From contig CADCBO010000016.1 of assembly GCA_902799685.1 (NCBI GenBank), positions 1 to 52,228 on the forward strand: a DNA stretch of 52,228 nucleotides, written 5' to 3'. The notes beneath the pieces are model-generated. The model was not told where the DNA came from and did no database searches. It worked only from the letters and a program-made list of their open reading frames with translations. A program made the translations under genes and the position numbers. Source of the stretch: an uncultured Bacteroidales bacterium. Lineage in GTDB: Bacteria > Bacteroidota > Bacteroidia > Bacteroidales > Bacteroidaceae. This document shows, one piece after another, positions 15,801 to 24,417 of the stretch (its first letter is position 1; every line of letters starts with the position of its first letter).

Positions 15801-17330
15801 ATGACAGAGAATGCAGGCAGCCGTCGCGTAAGGGTACGTTTTGCGCCCAGTCCCACAGGACCACTGCACATTGGAGGTGTACGCACGGCACTATATAACT
15901 ACCTTTTCGCCCGCAAGCACGGCGGCGACCTTATTTTCAGGATTGAGGATACTGACAGCAACCGTTTCGTTCCGGGTGCCGAGGAATATATACTTGAGGC
16001 TTTCCGGTGGCTTGGAATCAAGTTCGATGAGGGCGTGTCGTTTGGAGGAAACTACGGACCGTACCGCCAGTCAGAGCGCAAGGATATTTACAGGAAGTAT
16101 GTGGATATGCTGCTTGAAGCAGGCAAGGCTTACATAGCTTTTGACACTCCTGCAGAACTTGAAGCCAAACGTGCAGAGATACCCAATTTCCAGTACGATG
16201 CAGCCACCCGAGGCCAGATGCGGAATTCACTTACTCTTCCAGCTGATGAGGTAAAAGCACTCATTGACACCGGAAACCAGTATGTGGTGCGTTTTCTTAT
16301 AGAACCTGACCAGGAGGTTGAGGTTGATGACATCATCCGCGGCAAGGTTACCATAAACTCATCCGTTCTGGATGACAAGGTCCTGTACAAATCGGCCGAC
16401 CAGCTTCCTACATATCATCTGGCAAACATTGTGGATGACCATCTGATGGAAGTGTCCCATGTGATACGCGGCGAAGAGTGGCTTCCTTCCGCTCCGCTGC
16501 ACGTTCTTCTCTATAGGGCTTTCGGATGGGAGGATACCATGCCTCAGTTTGCACACCTGCCCCTGCTGCTCAAGCCTGAGGGCAACGGCAAACTTAGCAA
16601 GCGCGACGGCGACCGTCTGGGATTCCCTGTATTCCCATTGGAATGGCATGACCCCAAGACCGGTGAGGTTTCATCAGGTTACCGCGAGAAGGATTATCTG
16701 CCTGAAGCCGTAATCAATTTCCTGGCCTTGCTTGGATGGAATCCGGGCGATGACCGTGAACTTATGACCATGGATGAAATGGTTAATCTTTTCAATCTGG
16801 AAAAATGCAGCAAGGCAGGCGCACGGTTCAACTATCAGAAACTTGTGTGGTTCAACCACGAATACATAATGCTCAAAAGTGACCGCGAGGTTGCGGAACT
16901 GTTCAACCCTATACTTGAGAGTCACGGAGTGAAAGCTCCCATAGAACGTGTGGAAACCGCTGTGGGTATGGTAAAGAACCGGGTGAACTTTATAGGTGAA
17001 CTTTGGGACAATTGCAAATTTCTTTTCCAGGCCCCAACCGAATTTGACGAAAAGTCTCTCAAGAAATGGTGGAAGGATGAGGCACCTGCAACAACAGCTG
17101 AGCTATGTGATTTCCTAGAGTCACAACCTGACTGGAACGGAGAGACGCTTGAGCCCAAAGTAATGGAATGGATTGCTTCCAAAGGTTACGCAACAGGCAA
17201 GGTAATGAACGCACTGCGCGTAACACTTGTCGGAGCCGCCATGGGACCGCAGATTTTCTGCATAACAGATTTCATAGGACGTGAAGAGACCTTGAGACGT
17301 GCCCGTAAGGCCATATCGGTTCTCTCTTGA
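15801..17330 (+). CDS. gltX: Glutamate-tRNA ligase
   Basis: Class I aminoacyl-tRNA synthetase charging tRNA-Glu (and perhaps tRNA-Gln for later amidation). [20 protein letters not shown] carries the HIGH-type motif HIGG at 23-26; KLSKR at 264-268 is the KMSKS-type motif. Other family features are IRIEDTD-like [19 protein letters not shown] and [15 protein letters not shown]. The 509 residues are full length. It leads an operon with waaA, whose ATG lies 14 bases after the gltX stop. Confidence 0.97.
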   Translation: MTENAGSRRVRVRFAPSPTGPLHIGGVRTALYNYLFARKHGGDLIFRIEDTDSNRFVPGAEEYILEAFRWLGIKFDEGVSFGGNYGPYRQSERKDIYRKYVDMLLEAGKAYIAFDTPAELEAKRAEIPNFQYDAATRGQMRNSLTLPADEVKALIDTGNQYVVRFLIEPDQEVEVDDIIRGKVTINSSVLDDKVLYKSADQLPTYHLANIVDDHLMEVSHVIRGEEWLPSAPLHVLLYRAFGWEDTMPQFAHLPLLLKPEGNGKLSKRDGDRLGFPVFPLEWHDPKTGEVSSGYREKDYLPEAVINFLALLGWNPGDDRELMTMDEMVNLFNLEKCSKAGARFNYQKLVWFNHEYIMLKSDREVAELFNPILESHGVKAPIERVETAVGMVKNRVNFIGELWDNCKFLFQAPTEFDEKSLKKWWKDEAPATTAELCDFLESQPDWNGETLEPKVMEWIASKGYATGKVMNALRVTLVGAAMGPQIFCITDFIGREETLRRARKAISVLS

Positions 17331-17344
17331 CATCTGACATCAAA

Positions 17345-18574
17345 ATGATTATCTACTCTTTAGGAATATACATATTCGCAGGATGCATAAAAATAGCATC
17401 CCTATTCAATAAAAAAGCCCGCCTTCTGGTTAGGGGGCACAAGCAGATATTCAGCATTCTGGAGGAACAGACAGACCGTAAGTCAACCTACCTCTGGTTC
17501 CATGCATCGTCACTGGGTGAGTTTGAACAGGGGCGTCCTCTAATTGAGAGAATACACAACAAGCATCCGGAGTGCCGTATCCTGCTCACTTTCTTTTCAC
17601 CATCAGGCTATGAGGTACGCAAAGACTATAAGGGTGCCGACATAGTATGTTACATTCCTTTTGACACACCTCACAACGTAAGGAGATTCCTGAATACAAT
17701 AAAAATTGAGAAGGCATTTTTCATAAAATACGAGTTTTGGCCCAATTTCCTGAGAGGACTGAACAAAAAAGGCATAGAAATATTCAGCGTTTCATCTATC
17801 TTCCGTGACAACCAGCTCTTTTTCAAATGGTACGGAAAAGGATATGCCAAGGCCCTTACTTACTTCAAGCACCTGTTTGTCCAGGACCGCCACTCAAAGG
17901 ACCTGCTCAGGAGCATAGGTATATCAAACGTTTCAATTGTAGGCGACACGCGCGCTGACCGTGTAATAGAGGTGGCTGCAGCATCTAAAAATTATCCCAT
18001 CATAGAGAAGTTCGTGAACGGCGACCCCACATTCATAGCAGGCAGCTCATGGCCGGCCGATGAGGAACTGTTCATACCTTATTTCATGACCAAGCCCGAC
18101 TGGAAACTGATTATAGCTCCACATGAGATTCATGAAGAACACCTGGCCGAAATAGAGGCCCGTTTGAAAGGGCGTGACTACATACGTCTGTCACAGGCTT
18201 CACTTGAAAACATCAAAGGCTACGATACGCTTATCATAGACTGTTTCGGTATGCTGTCATCAATCTACCGATACGGTCACATAGCCTATATAGGAGGAGG
18301 TTTCGGAGTTGGAATACACAATGTCCTTGAAGCTGCCGTTTTTGATATACCTGTGCTGTTCGGCCCCAACAACCAGCGGTTCCGTGAGGCACAGGAACTC
18401 AAGCAACTCAAGGGCGGGTTCGAGATAACCGATGCCTACTCTCTGCGCATACTTATAGACAAATTCATAAGTAACCCTACGGCGCTTAAGAAAGCTGGAC
18501 GTGCCGCAGGTGACTATGTACGCAGCAGCAGCGGCACCTCAGACCGCATCCTGGGCGAAATAGGCTTGGATTAA
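17345..18574 (+). CDS. waaA: 3-deoxy-D-manno-octulosonic acid transferase
   Basis: Inner-membrane-associated glycosyltransferase that adds Kdo to lipid A precursors during lipopolysaccharide synthesis. The ATG at 17345 starts MIIYSLGIYIFAGCIKIASLF, an N-terminal membrane anchor; an in-frame TTG at 17327 overlapping gltX is less likely. Features are WFHASSLGEFEQGRPLIE with the catalytic-type Glu, KYEFWPNF, GSSWPADEE and GGGFGVGIHNVLEAA with FGPNNQRF. About 409 residues, family length. Its end overlaps the convergent carbonic-anhydrase-like gene by four bases. Confidence 0.93.
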   Translation: MIIYSLGIYIFAGCIKIASLFNKKARLLVRGHKQIFSILEEQTDRKSTYLWFHASSLGEFEQGRPLIERIHNKHPECRILLTFFSPSGYEVRKDYKGADIVCYIPFDTPHNVRRFLNTIKIEKAFFIKYEFWPNFLRGLNKKGIEIFSVSSIFRDNQLFFKWYGKGYAKALTYFKHLFVQDRHSKDLLRSIGISNVSIVGDTRADRVIEVAAASKNYPIIEKFVNGDPTFIAGSSWPADEELFIPYFMTKPDWKLIIAPHEIHEEHLAEIEARLKGRDYIRLSQASLENIKGYDTLIIDCFGMLSSIYRYGHIAYIGGGFGVGIHNVLEAAVFDIPVLFGPNNQRFREAQELKQLKGGFEITDAYSLRILIDKFISNPTALKKAGRAAGDYVRSSSGTSDRILGEIGLD

Positions 18575-19092
18575 TCCTCTTCTTTATACCAACCGGCATA
18601 CATGTGGTAATCACGTGCTATGCGCTGGTTAATCTCTTTGGCCTGCTCCGGATCAACGTCCTTTACATATTTGGCAGGAACACCGGCCCAAATGGTGTTT
18701 GGAGGTATTACGGTTTTACTGAGCACTACAGATCCGGCGGCAACAATGGCACCTTCGCCCACAACAGCATGATCAAGGACCACTGAACCCATTCCTATCA
18801 GGGCATTGTCCTTTATCTCTGCACCGTGGATTGTCACGTTGTGCCCTACCGATACATTATCGCCTATTGTGGTGGTTGAACGCTGATACAGGGTGTGTAT
18901 CACTGTTCCGTCCTGGATGTTGGTTCCGTTTCCTATACGGATGGAGTTTACATCACCGCGCAGAACCGTTCCGAACCATATGCTGCAACCCTCACCTATG
19001 ACGACGTCACCTATGACCACAGCATTGTCAGCCAGGAAACAGTCATCACCTATCTTTGGAGTAAAACCCCTTACTGATTTTATGATAGCCAT
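18571..19092 (-). CDS. Gamma-carbonic anhydrase-like hexapeptide-repeat protein
   Basis: Left-handed beta-helix protein of 173 residues. Consecutive hexapeptides (AVVIGDV VIGEGC, IGNGTNI, IGDNVSVGHNVTIHG, ALIGMGSVVLDHAVVGEGAIVAAGSVV) fill the protein. The three zinc ligands of gamma-carbonic anhydrases are present: H66, H84 and H89, with the conserved LRGDVNSIRIG (R45, D47) and NIQDG (Q60, D61). Activity is plausible, but members of this family (YrdA, PaaY) often lack demonstrated carbonic anhydrase function. A -7-like TATTTTCG lies at 19126-19119 on its strand. Confidence 0.88.
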   Translation of the reverse strand: MAIIKSVRGFTPKIGDDCFLADNAVVIGDVVIGEGCSIWFGTVLRGDVNSIRIGNGTNIQDGTVIHTLYQRSTTTIGDNVSVGHNVTIHGAEIKDNALIGMGSVVLDHAVVGEGAIVAAGSVVLSKTVIPPNTIWAGVPAKYVKDVDPEQAKEINQRIARDYHMYAGWYKEED

Positions 19093-19171
19093 GTAGATTC
19101 ATTATTGTTTTTCCAATGCGAAAATAGTGTAAGTTTTCCGAATTTATATACCAATCAAAAAAGTAATTGAT

Positions 19172-19179
19172 TACTTTTG
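19172..19179 (+). promoter_or_regulatory. Promoter -7 element for mdh
   Basis: TACTTTTG followed by CAC, a perfect TAnnTTTG, 40 bases before the mdh ATG in the divergent gap with the carbonic-anhydrase-like gene. No matching TTTG at -33. Confidence 0.6.
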
Positions 19180-19219
19180 CACTCCAAGACAATAACACAG
19201 AACTAAAATACTTTAAGCT

Positions 19220-20218
19220 ATGAAGTTTTTGACAAATGAGAAACTGGTCATCTCCGGCGCAGCCGGCATGATCGGATCAAACATGGCACAGACTGCCATA
19301 ATGATGGGACTGTCATCAAACATCTGTCTTTATGATGTTTATCTGCCCGGTCTGGAGGGTGTGGTTGAGGAACTCCGTCACTGCTCATTCCCCGGTGTAA
19401 ACATCACCTTCACCGACAAGGTTGAGGAGGCTTTCAAGGATGCCAAGTACATGGTTTCATCAGGTGGCGCACCCCGTAAGGCCGGTATGACCCGTGAGGA
19501 TCTGCTGGTTGGCAACGCCAAGATTGCCGAGCAGCTGGGTAAGGATATCAAGACCTACTGCCCCGATCTGAAGCACTGCGTCATCATCTTTAACCCGGCC
19601 GATATCACCGGTCTGGTAACCCTGGTTTACTCAGGTCTGAAACCTTCACAGATCACCACTCTGGCCGCTCTTGACTCTACACGTCTGCAGAGCGCACTTG
19701 CCAAGCATTTCGGCATAGCTCAGGACAAGGTTACCACAGCCCGCACATACGGTGGTCATGGTGAGCAGATGGCAGTGTTTGCATCAACCGCAAAGATTGA
19801 CGGCAAGCCTCTGACCGACATCATCGGCACTCCCGCTCTAACTAACGATCAGTGGGCCCAGATGAAGCAGGATGTCATCAAGGGCGGAGCCAAGATAATC
19901 GAGCTGCGCGGACGTTCTTCATTCCAGAGCCCCTCTTTCGTTTCAATCGAGATGATCGGCGCTGCCATGGGCGGTCAGAAGTTCGAGTGGCCCGCAGGCT
20001 GCTACGTGAACAACTCACAGTTCAAGAACGTGATGATGGCTATGCCTTCAACCATTGACGCTACCGGCGTTCACTACACCGATGTCAAGGGTACCGCTAC
20101 CGAGATGGCCGATATCGAGGCCAGCTACAAGCATCTGCAGGCTATGCGCGACGAGGTTATCTCACTTGGCGTACTTCCCGCAGTAAGCGAGTGGAAGAAA
20201 TACAACCCCAATCTCTGA
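19220..20218 (+). CDS. mdh: Malate dehydrogenase (NAD)
   Basis: Interconverts malate and oxaloacetate, here probably in the reductive branch from oxaloacetate to succinate. The nucleotide-binding GAAGMIG lies at 13-19. Substrate-binding and catalytic residues are in place: R86 and R92 in APRKAGMTRED, N125 in NPAD, D152 and R155 in LDSTRL, and H180 in TYGGHGEQM. The 332 residues suit the Bacteroidetes form. Codon use is strongly biased, as in tuf, suggesting high expression. It is monocistronic: its own promoter lies upstream and a strong terminator follows. Confidence 0.95.
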   Translation: MKFLTNEKLVISGAAGMIGSNMAQTAIMMGLSSNICLYDVYLPGLEGVVEELRHCSFPGVNITFTDKVEEAFKDAKYMVSSGGAPRKAGMTREDLLVGNAKIAEQLGKDIKTYCPDLKHCVIIFNPADITGLVTLVYSGLKPSQITTLAALDSTRLQSALAKHFGIAQDKVTTARTYGGHGEQMAVFASTAKIDGKPLTDIIGTPALTNDQWAQMKQDVIKGGAKIIELRGRSSFQSPSFVSIEMIGAAMGGQKFEWPAGCYVNNSQFKNVMMAMPSTIDATGVHYTDVKGTATEMADIEASYKHLQAMRDEVISLGVLPAVSEWKKYNPNL

Positions 20219-20241
20219 TTCATAGATTGGATACAAGACAG

Positions 20242-20275
20242 GAGCGTGCAGAAAAATCTGCACGCTCTTTTCTTT
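20242..20275 (+). terminator. Intrinsic terminator of mdh
   Basis: GAGCGTGCAGA, loop AAAA, TCTGCACGCTC: a perfect 11-pair stem followed by TTTTCTTT, starting 23 bases after the mdh stop. Confidence 0.92.
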
Positions 20276-20329
20276 ATCCTGACCAACCTTTTCCATAAAA
20301 AAGAGATACATATTATTTTTTGCATTATA

Positions 20330-20362
20330 TTTGGAAAAAGAGAATGGCAATAGTTAGATTTG
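20330..20362 (+). promoter_or_regulatory. Promoter of the first HTCS gene
   Basis: TTTG (20330-20333), 21 bases, TAGATTTG (20355-20362), then CAT. It fits the Bacteroidetes consensus and would give a leader of about 25 bases to the ATG at 20394. Confidence 0.65.
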
Positions 20363-20393
20363 CATTATAATAACAGAACTAATGGGGTCCGAC

Positions 20394-23300
20394 ATGAAAA
20401 AAATAATAATAACAACATTTGCCGTCTTATACTCATCGCTTATCTGGGCAATAAACGGTATGGCCATATCACAGAGTACAATAGGCGATGGATTGGAGAG
20501 CCAGTCCTTGAATACTATATCAAAAGACAGGCAAGGACGTCTGTGGGTTGGTTCTGATGTGGGACTCTCTCTCATCTCAAACGGAACAGTAACTAATATC
20601 CGGGATATACCCTCCGAAGGAGGACTTATAATACTCGGCAACATCAACAGTATAGTCTGCACCGAGACCGTGCTTATGGCATGTGACGACCGTATTCTTC
20701 ACTATGACCACGAAAACGGTTTTGCCAAGACACTCCGATATGATGACAGGATACTTCATTCCGACGGATTCCTGCTTGAAGGTGACATAGCCACCTTCTA
20801 CGACAAGGATTCACGCAGTCTTTACTCTTATGACATGAAAAACTCAGAATGCACTATGGTTGCAGTCCTGAAAGGAAATGAAGATTACTCTTTCTGCAAG
20901 ATCCTGCGATCTGAATCAGACAGTACAATATTATATTTGGCAGACAATACTTTCGGATTATACCGTTATAACCGCCGCAACGGCTCATTCGGACACATAT
21001 CCGGAACAGATTTCCCCATTACAGCCCAGGCCACTTCAATAGACAACAGCAACGTTATCTGGATATCCGTACCATCCCAAGGCATTAAGGGATATTACAT
21101 TAACAGCAACTATGAAATGGTTGCCGCATACAACACTCTTAACTGTGACTTGCCTTCAAATGACATATCTTTGATAACCCCTCTTACTGACGGCAATCTA
21201 CTTACATGCCATTACGATGCAGGACTCAGCTTGATTGAACGCAGGAACATCAAGAACGGTAAAGTCCAGGTGAGCGTCATCCCCAATATCATGAATGTAA
21301 CAAGCACGTTAGTCAACCGGCAGGAATGGGAGATCCTTTATGCTACAGCCGGTTTCGGACTCATATCCACAAAAAAGACTTTCATTGACCAGATACGGTT
21401 TATTCATGAACAGAAAGAGGGCATAATAAGTTATGAGAACTATACATCGGCGATTGAAGAACCAGAAGGAACCGTGATACTGGCTACAAATAACAACGGA
21501 TTATGCCGAATGGACCCTGTGACAGGAAGGAAGGAATCATTCAGGGAGACTTCCTGGTTGTCAATAACATCAATGTGCCGATATGACAGGAAACACATTC
21601 TTATGTCAAATGACGGTAACGGGCTGGTCCTGTTCAGTCCCTCGGATGGCAGCATCTCCTCACTCAAGAACCACCCTGCACTTGGATTTCTTTCAAACAT
21701 AAAATCCCGTAACACCCTTTTGGTTTCATCACCCGACGGGGATATCTATATCTTCAATGCAGACTCACATCATTATGTATTCCGTAAGTCAAAAAACGAG
21801 ATTGAAGAACTGAACATTATTTCTCAAGACGGTCTTCCTGTCAGTTCCATAGAAAATGTCTGCGTTTCGGATTACGCCGTCTATGTAACCTATAGGGGTG
21901 CCATACTGGAGATTGGTTTTGACTCTACATACAGCCGATGTATCTTTCACAACAAAGACAAAGTGATCCACAATATCACGTCTATGTCGGCCAATTCACA
22001 AGGGGAACTGTTCTTTACTGAACCGGAAGGCCTGCATCGTTATGATCCAAGATCCAATTTCGATGAACTTCTTGTTAATACCTGGGGCAATGGACGGTTC
22101 ATGAATGTTGCCATTGACATTAATGACCGTATCTGGTTCACTACAACCAATGAATATCTGCATCTGTATGATTTCTCAAAAAAGGAACTGCTGATGTACT
22201 CTCTGGAGGATGGAGTACCGGACTCACGTTTCCTTAATACGTTTTCCATCTGCACGACATCGGGTATTATCCTTTTCCCTAATGCTAACGGATTGGTTAC
22301 AATAAACACTAACGGTCCTCTGATGTATGACACTCCTCCAGTACAAGTAACATGCACATCGGCCAGAACAGACAAAAAAACCATAACCTGGAACGAATTG
22401 GCAAATTCCATTACGCACCCTGTACGCCTTCCGGTCAAGTTCAGGGAACTATACCTGGAATTTTCGGCAAACTCATTCAATCCTATCTATCCACACCTGC
22501 TCACGTACGATATTTACAGGGACAATACACTTGTAATGTCTCTGAGCACCACAAAGACCTCAATCACTATCCCCAAGATGGAAAACGGCACATACAGCGT
22601 GGATATCAGACAAGCCTACCGTAAAGGATTGAGCGACCCTCAGACCATAATGTGCTTCAAGATTCCAAGACCTTTCTTCGGAACCATACCCGGAGTGCTA
22701 GTGTCTCTTATACTGATTTTGTTATTCGGTTACTCCATTGCAAGGATCTCAAGCAATATCGAGAAGAACAGGATGGAAAAAGCCATGGCGGCACAGGACA
22801 TAAAGAACAGGGAAGACAAAATAGCATTCCTGTCAAATATAGCCCACGAACTACGTACGCCACTCTCACTGATATACAATCCCGTCAAGGATTTCCTGCA
22901 GGAGAAATCTGTAGATGGCATTGATTATGAACGCATGGAGCGCATATTTAACCAGGTGAACAAGATGACGGTAATGGTCAACATGATACTTGACAGCAGC
23001 CGTGCCGACGTGAACAAGGCTGACATCCTCATGGAAGAAGTCAATCTGAACGAATGGCTGAACTTCCTGCTTGAAGACTACCGTATTGACTGCTATGGCA
23101 AAGGATTCAGTCTCAAGTTCTTGATGGACAATTCCATAGGGACTGTATCCGTTGACAAGAGAATCATAGAGACCGGATTGTCCAACATGGTGAACAATGC
23201 CATCAAATACAGCACCAGCGGAACATCCATAACAGTAAGTACATCCAGAATGGGAGACATGATCCGCGTGTCGGTCAAGGATCAGGGAAAGGGATTCTCA

Positions 23301-24353
23301 TGCGACCCTGAAGACCTGTTCAAACGCTATTACAGGGAGAATGCCGACAGTTCCATTCCAGGTTACGGATTGGGACTCCCTTACGCACGTCTTCAACTCA
23401 GCCTGATAGGAGGCAATATGTCGGCCTGTCACAACGATGACGGTGTGGGTTCCACTTTTTATATGGAGTTCCCTGCAGTAGCTGGAGAGAAGCGTTCACC
23501 TGTAAACACCGCTGCAGCAAAAGAAAAAACAGACAAAGCGCATTCATTACAGGCCGGCAGTCCAAAGGAGGGAATGGCACAGGACTTTGATACCAACAAC
23601 ATGAGCATCCTCTATGTCAGCAGCGATGAAGCACAGACAGAGTCTTTTATAAATACCTTCAAAGACATGTTCCGCATTATCCTTAACGCCAAGAAGGATA
23701 AGGAAGCCGTGAAAATGCTGAAGCGCATGGACGTAGACCTGGTCATAAGCGATGTTGACATGCCGGACATAGACGGATTTGAGCTTTGCAAGACAATAAA
23801 AAGCACATTGGAGATAAGCCATATTCCCGTAATACTTCTAACTTCACGCAGCGATGAAAGGAACAGAAGCCTGGGATATAAAGCCGGTGCAGACGCGTTC
23901 ATAGCAAAGCCCTATGATTCTGACCGCATGTACAGCATTATAATAAGCCAGCTTGGCGGAAGGTTTGAGATAAAACGGCAGTATCGTTTCGGATTCTTCA
24001 AAAAAATGAATCCTGACCAGACTTTCAGCTTTACCGACGAGGATTTCATACGGTCTCTCAATGATCTGATTGAAGTAAACCTGTCTGATTCAGGACTGAA
24101 CGAAGAATCCATCATCGTAAAACTTGGTTTGACACGTGATATGATGCAGAAGAAGATGGAGGGTCTTATGGGTACCAACCTTTCAGACTACCTGAACGGC
24201 ATTAGGATAGAGACTGTAAGATTCAAGTTGTCAAATACTGATGACGGACTTGATACCATTGCCCGGGATACAGGATTCAGCAGTATTGAAGCCATGAGCA
24301 AGGCTTTCAAGCATGAAACGGGCAAGAATGTTTTTTCAGTAAGGAAAGAATAG
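20394..24353 (+). CDS. Hybrid two-component system protein (HTCS), degenerate receiver
   Basis: One-protein signalling system. Start at 20394 gives MKKIIITTFAVLYSSLIWA as signal peptide; an ATG at 20382 adds four residues. Order: periplasmic beta-propeller-type repeats (about 20-640, e.g. GRLWVGSDVGLSLISNG), Y_Y_Y domain (about 690-755), membrane helix (about 766-787), HisKA with H818 in IAHELRTPLSLIYNP, ATPase domain (NNAIKYS, GYGLGL), receiver, and AraC-type HTH. The receiver keeps phospho-acceptor D1120 (ISDVDMPDIDG), the Thr and the Lys, but the acidic pair that binds Mg2+ reads Ser-Ser (1076-1077, LYVSSDEA). The HTH also departs from the family near its end. It is paralogous to the next gene. 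No susC/D or glycoside hydrolase genes adjoin it, so the ligand is unknown. Confidence 0.93.
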   Translation: MKKIIITTFAVLYSSLIWAINGMAISQSTIGDGLESQSLNTISKDRQGRLWVGSDVGLSLISNGTVTNIRDIPSEGGLIILGNINSIVCTETVLMACDDRILHYDHENGFAKTLRYDDRILHSDGFLLEGDIATFYDKDSRSLYSYDMKNSECTMVAVLKGNEDYSFCKILRSESDSTILYLADNTFGLYRYNRRNGSFGHISGTDFPITAQATSIDNSNVIWISVPSQGIKGYYINSNYEMVAAYNTLNCDLPSNDISLITPLTDGNLLTCHYDAGLSLIERRNIKNGKVQVSVIPNIMNVTSTLVNRQEWEILYATAGFGLISTKKTFIDQIRFIHEQKEGIISYENYTSAIEEPEGTVILATNNNGLCRMDPVTGRKESFRETSWLSITSMCRYDRKHILMSNDGNGLVLFSPSDGSISSLKNHPALGFLSNIKSRNTLLVSSPDGDIYIFNADSHHYVFRKSKNEIEELNIISQDGLPVSSIENVCVSDYAVYVTYRGAILEIGFDSTYSRCIFHNKDKVIHNITSMSANSQGELFFTEPEGLHRYDPRSNFDELLVNTWGNGRFMNVAIDINDRIWFTTTNEYLHLYDFSKKELLMYSLEDGVPDSRFLNTFSICTTSGIILFPNANGLVTINTNGPLMYDTPPVQVTCTSARTDKKTITWNELANSITHPVRLPVKFRELYLEFSANSFNPIYPHLLTYDIYRDNTLVMSLSTTKTSITIPKMENGTYSVDIRQAYRKGLSDPQTIMCFKIPRPFFGTIPGVLVSLILILLFGYSIARISSNIEKNRMEKAMAAQDIKNREDKIAFLSNIAHELRTPLSLIYNPVKDFLQEKSVDGIDYERMERIFNQVNKMTVMVNMILDSSRADVNKADILMEEVNLNEWLNFLLEDYRIDCYGKGFSLKFLMDNSIGTVSVDKRIIETGLSNMVNNAIKYSTSGTSITVSTSRMGDMIRVSVKDQGKGFSCDPEDLFKRYYRENADSSIPGYGLGLPYARLQLSLIGGNMSACHNDDGVGSTFYMEFPAVAGEKRSPVNTAAAKEKTDKAHSLQAGSPKEGMAQDFDTNNMSILYVSSDEAQTESFINTFKDMFRIILNAKKDKEAVKMLKRMDVDLVISDVDMPDIDGFELCKTIKSTLEISHIPVILLTSRSDERNRSLGYKAGADAFIAKPYDSDRMYSIIISQLGGRFEIKRQYRFGFFKKMNPDQTFSFTDEDFIRSLNDLIEVNLSDSGLNEESIIVKLGLTRDMMQKKMEGLMGTNLSDYLNGIRIETVRFKLSNTDDGLDTIARDTGFSSIEAMSKAFKHETGKNVFSVRKE

Positions 24354-24364
24354 GTTTTTCTTTA

Positions 24365-24396
24365 TTTGCGTATTCGGTTCATTTTATTTACATTAG
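24365..24396 (+). promoter_or_regulatory. Weak candidate promoter of the second HTCS gene
   Basis: TTTG (24365-24368), 20 bases, TACATTAG (24389-24396). The spacing is right but the -7 box matches only six of eight positions. It would allow the second HTCS to be made separately from the first. Confidence 0.35.
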
Positions 24397-24417
24397 CCAA
24401 ATCAATTGATAACCGCG

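Noticed and set aside
20382-24353. HTCS genes taken as part of a polysaccharide utilisation locus
   Set aside because: No susC, susD, glycoside hydrolase or sulfatase lies within the window on either side; neighbours are mdh and dprA.
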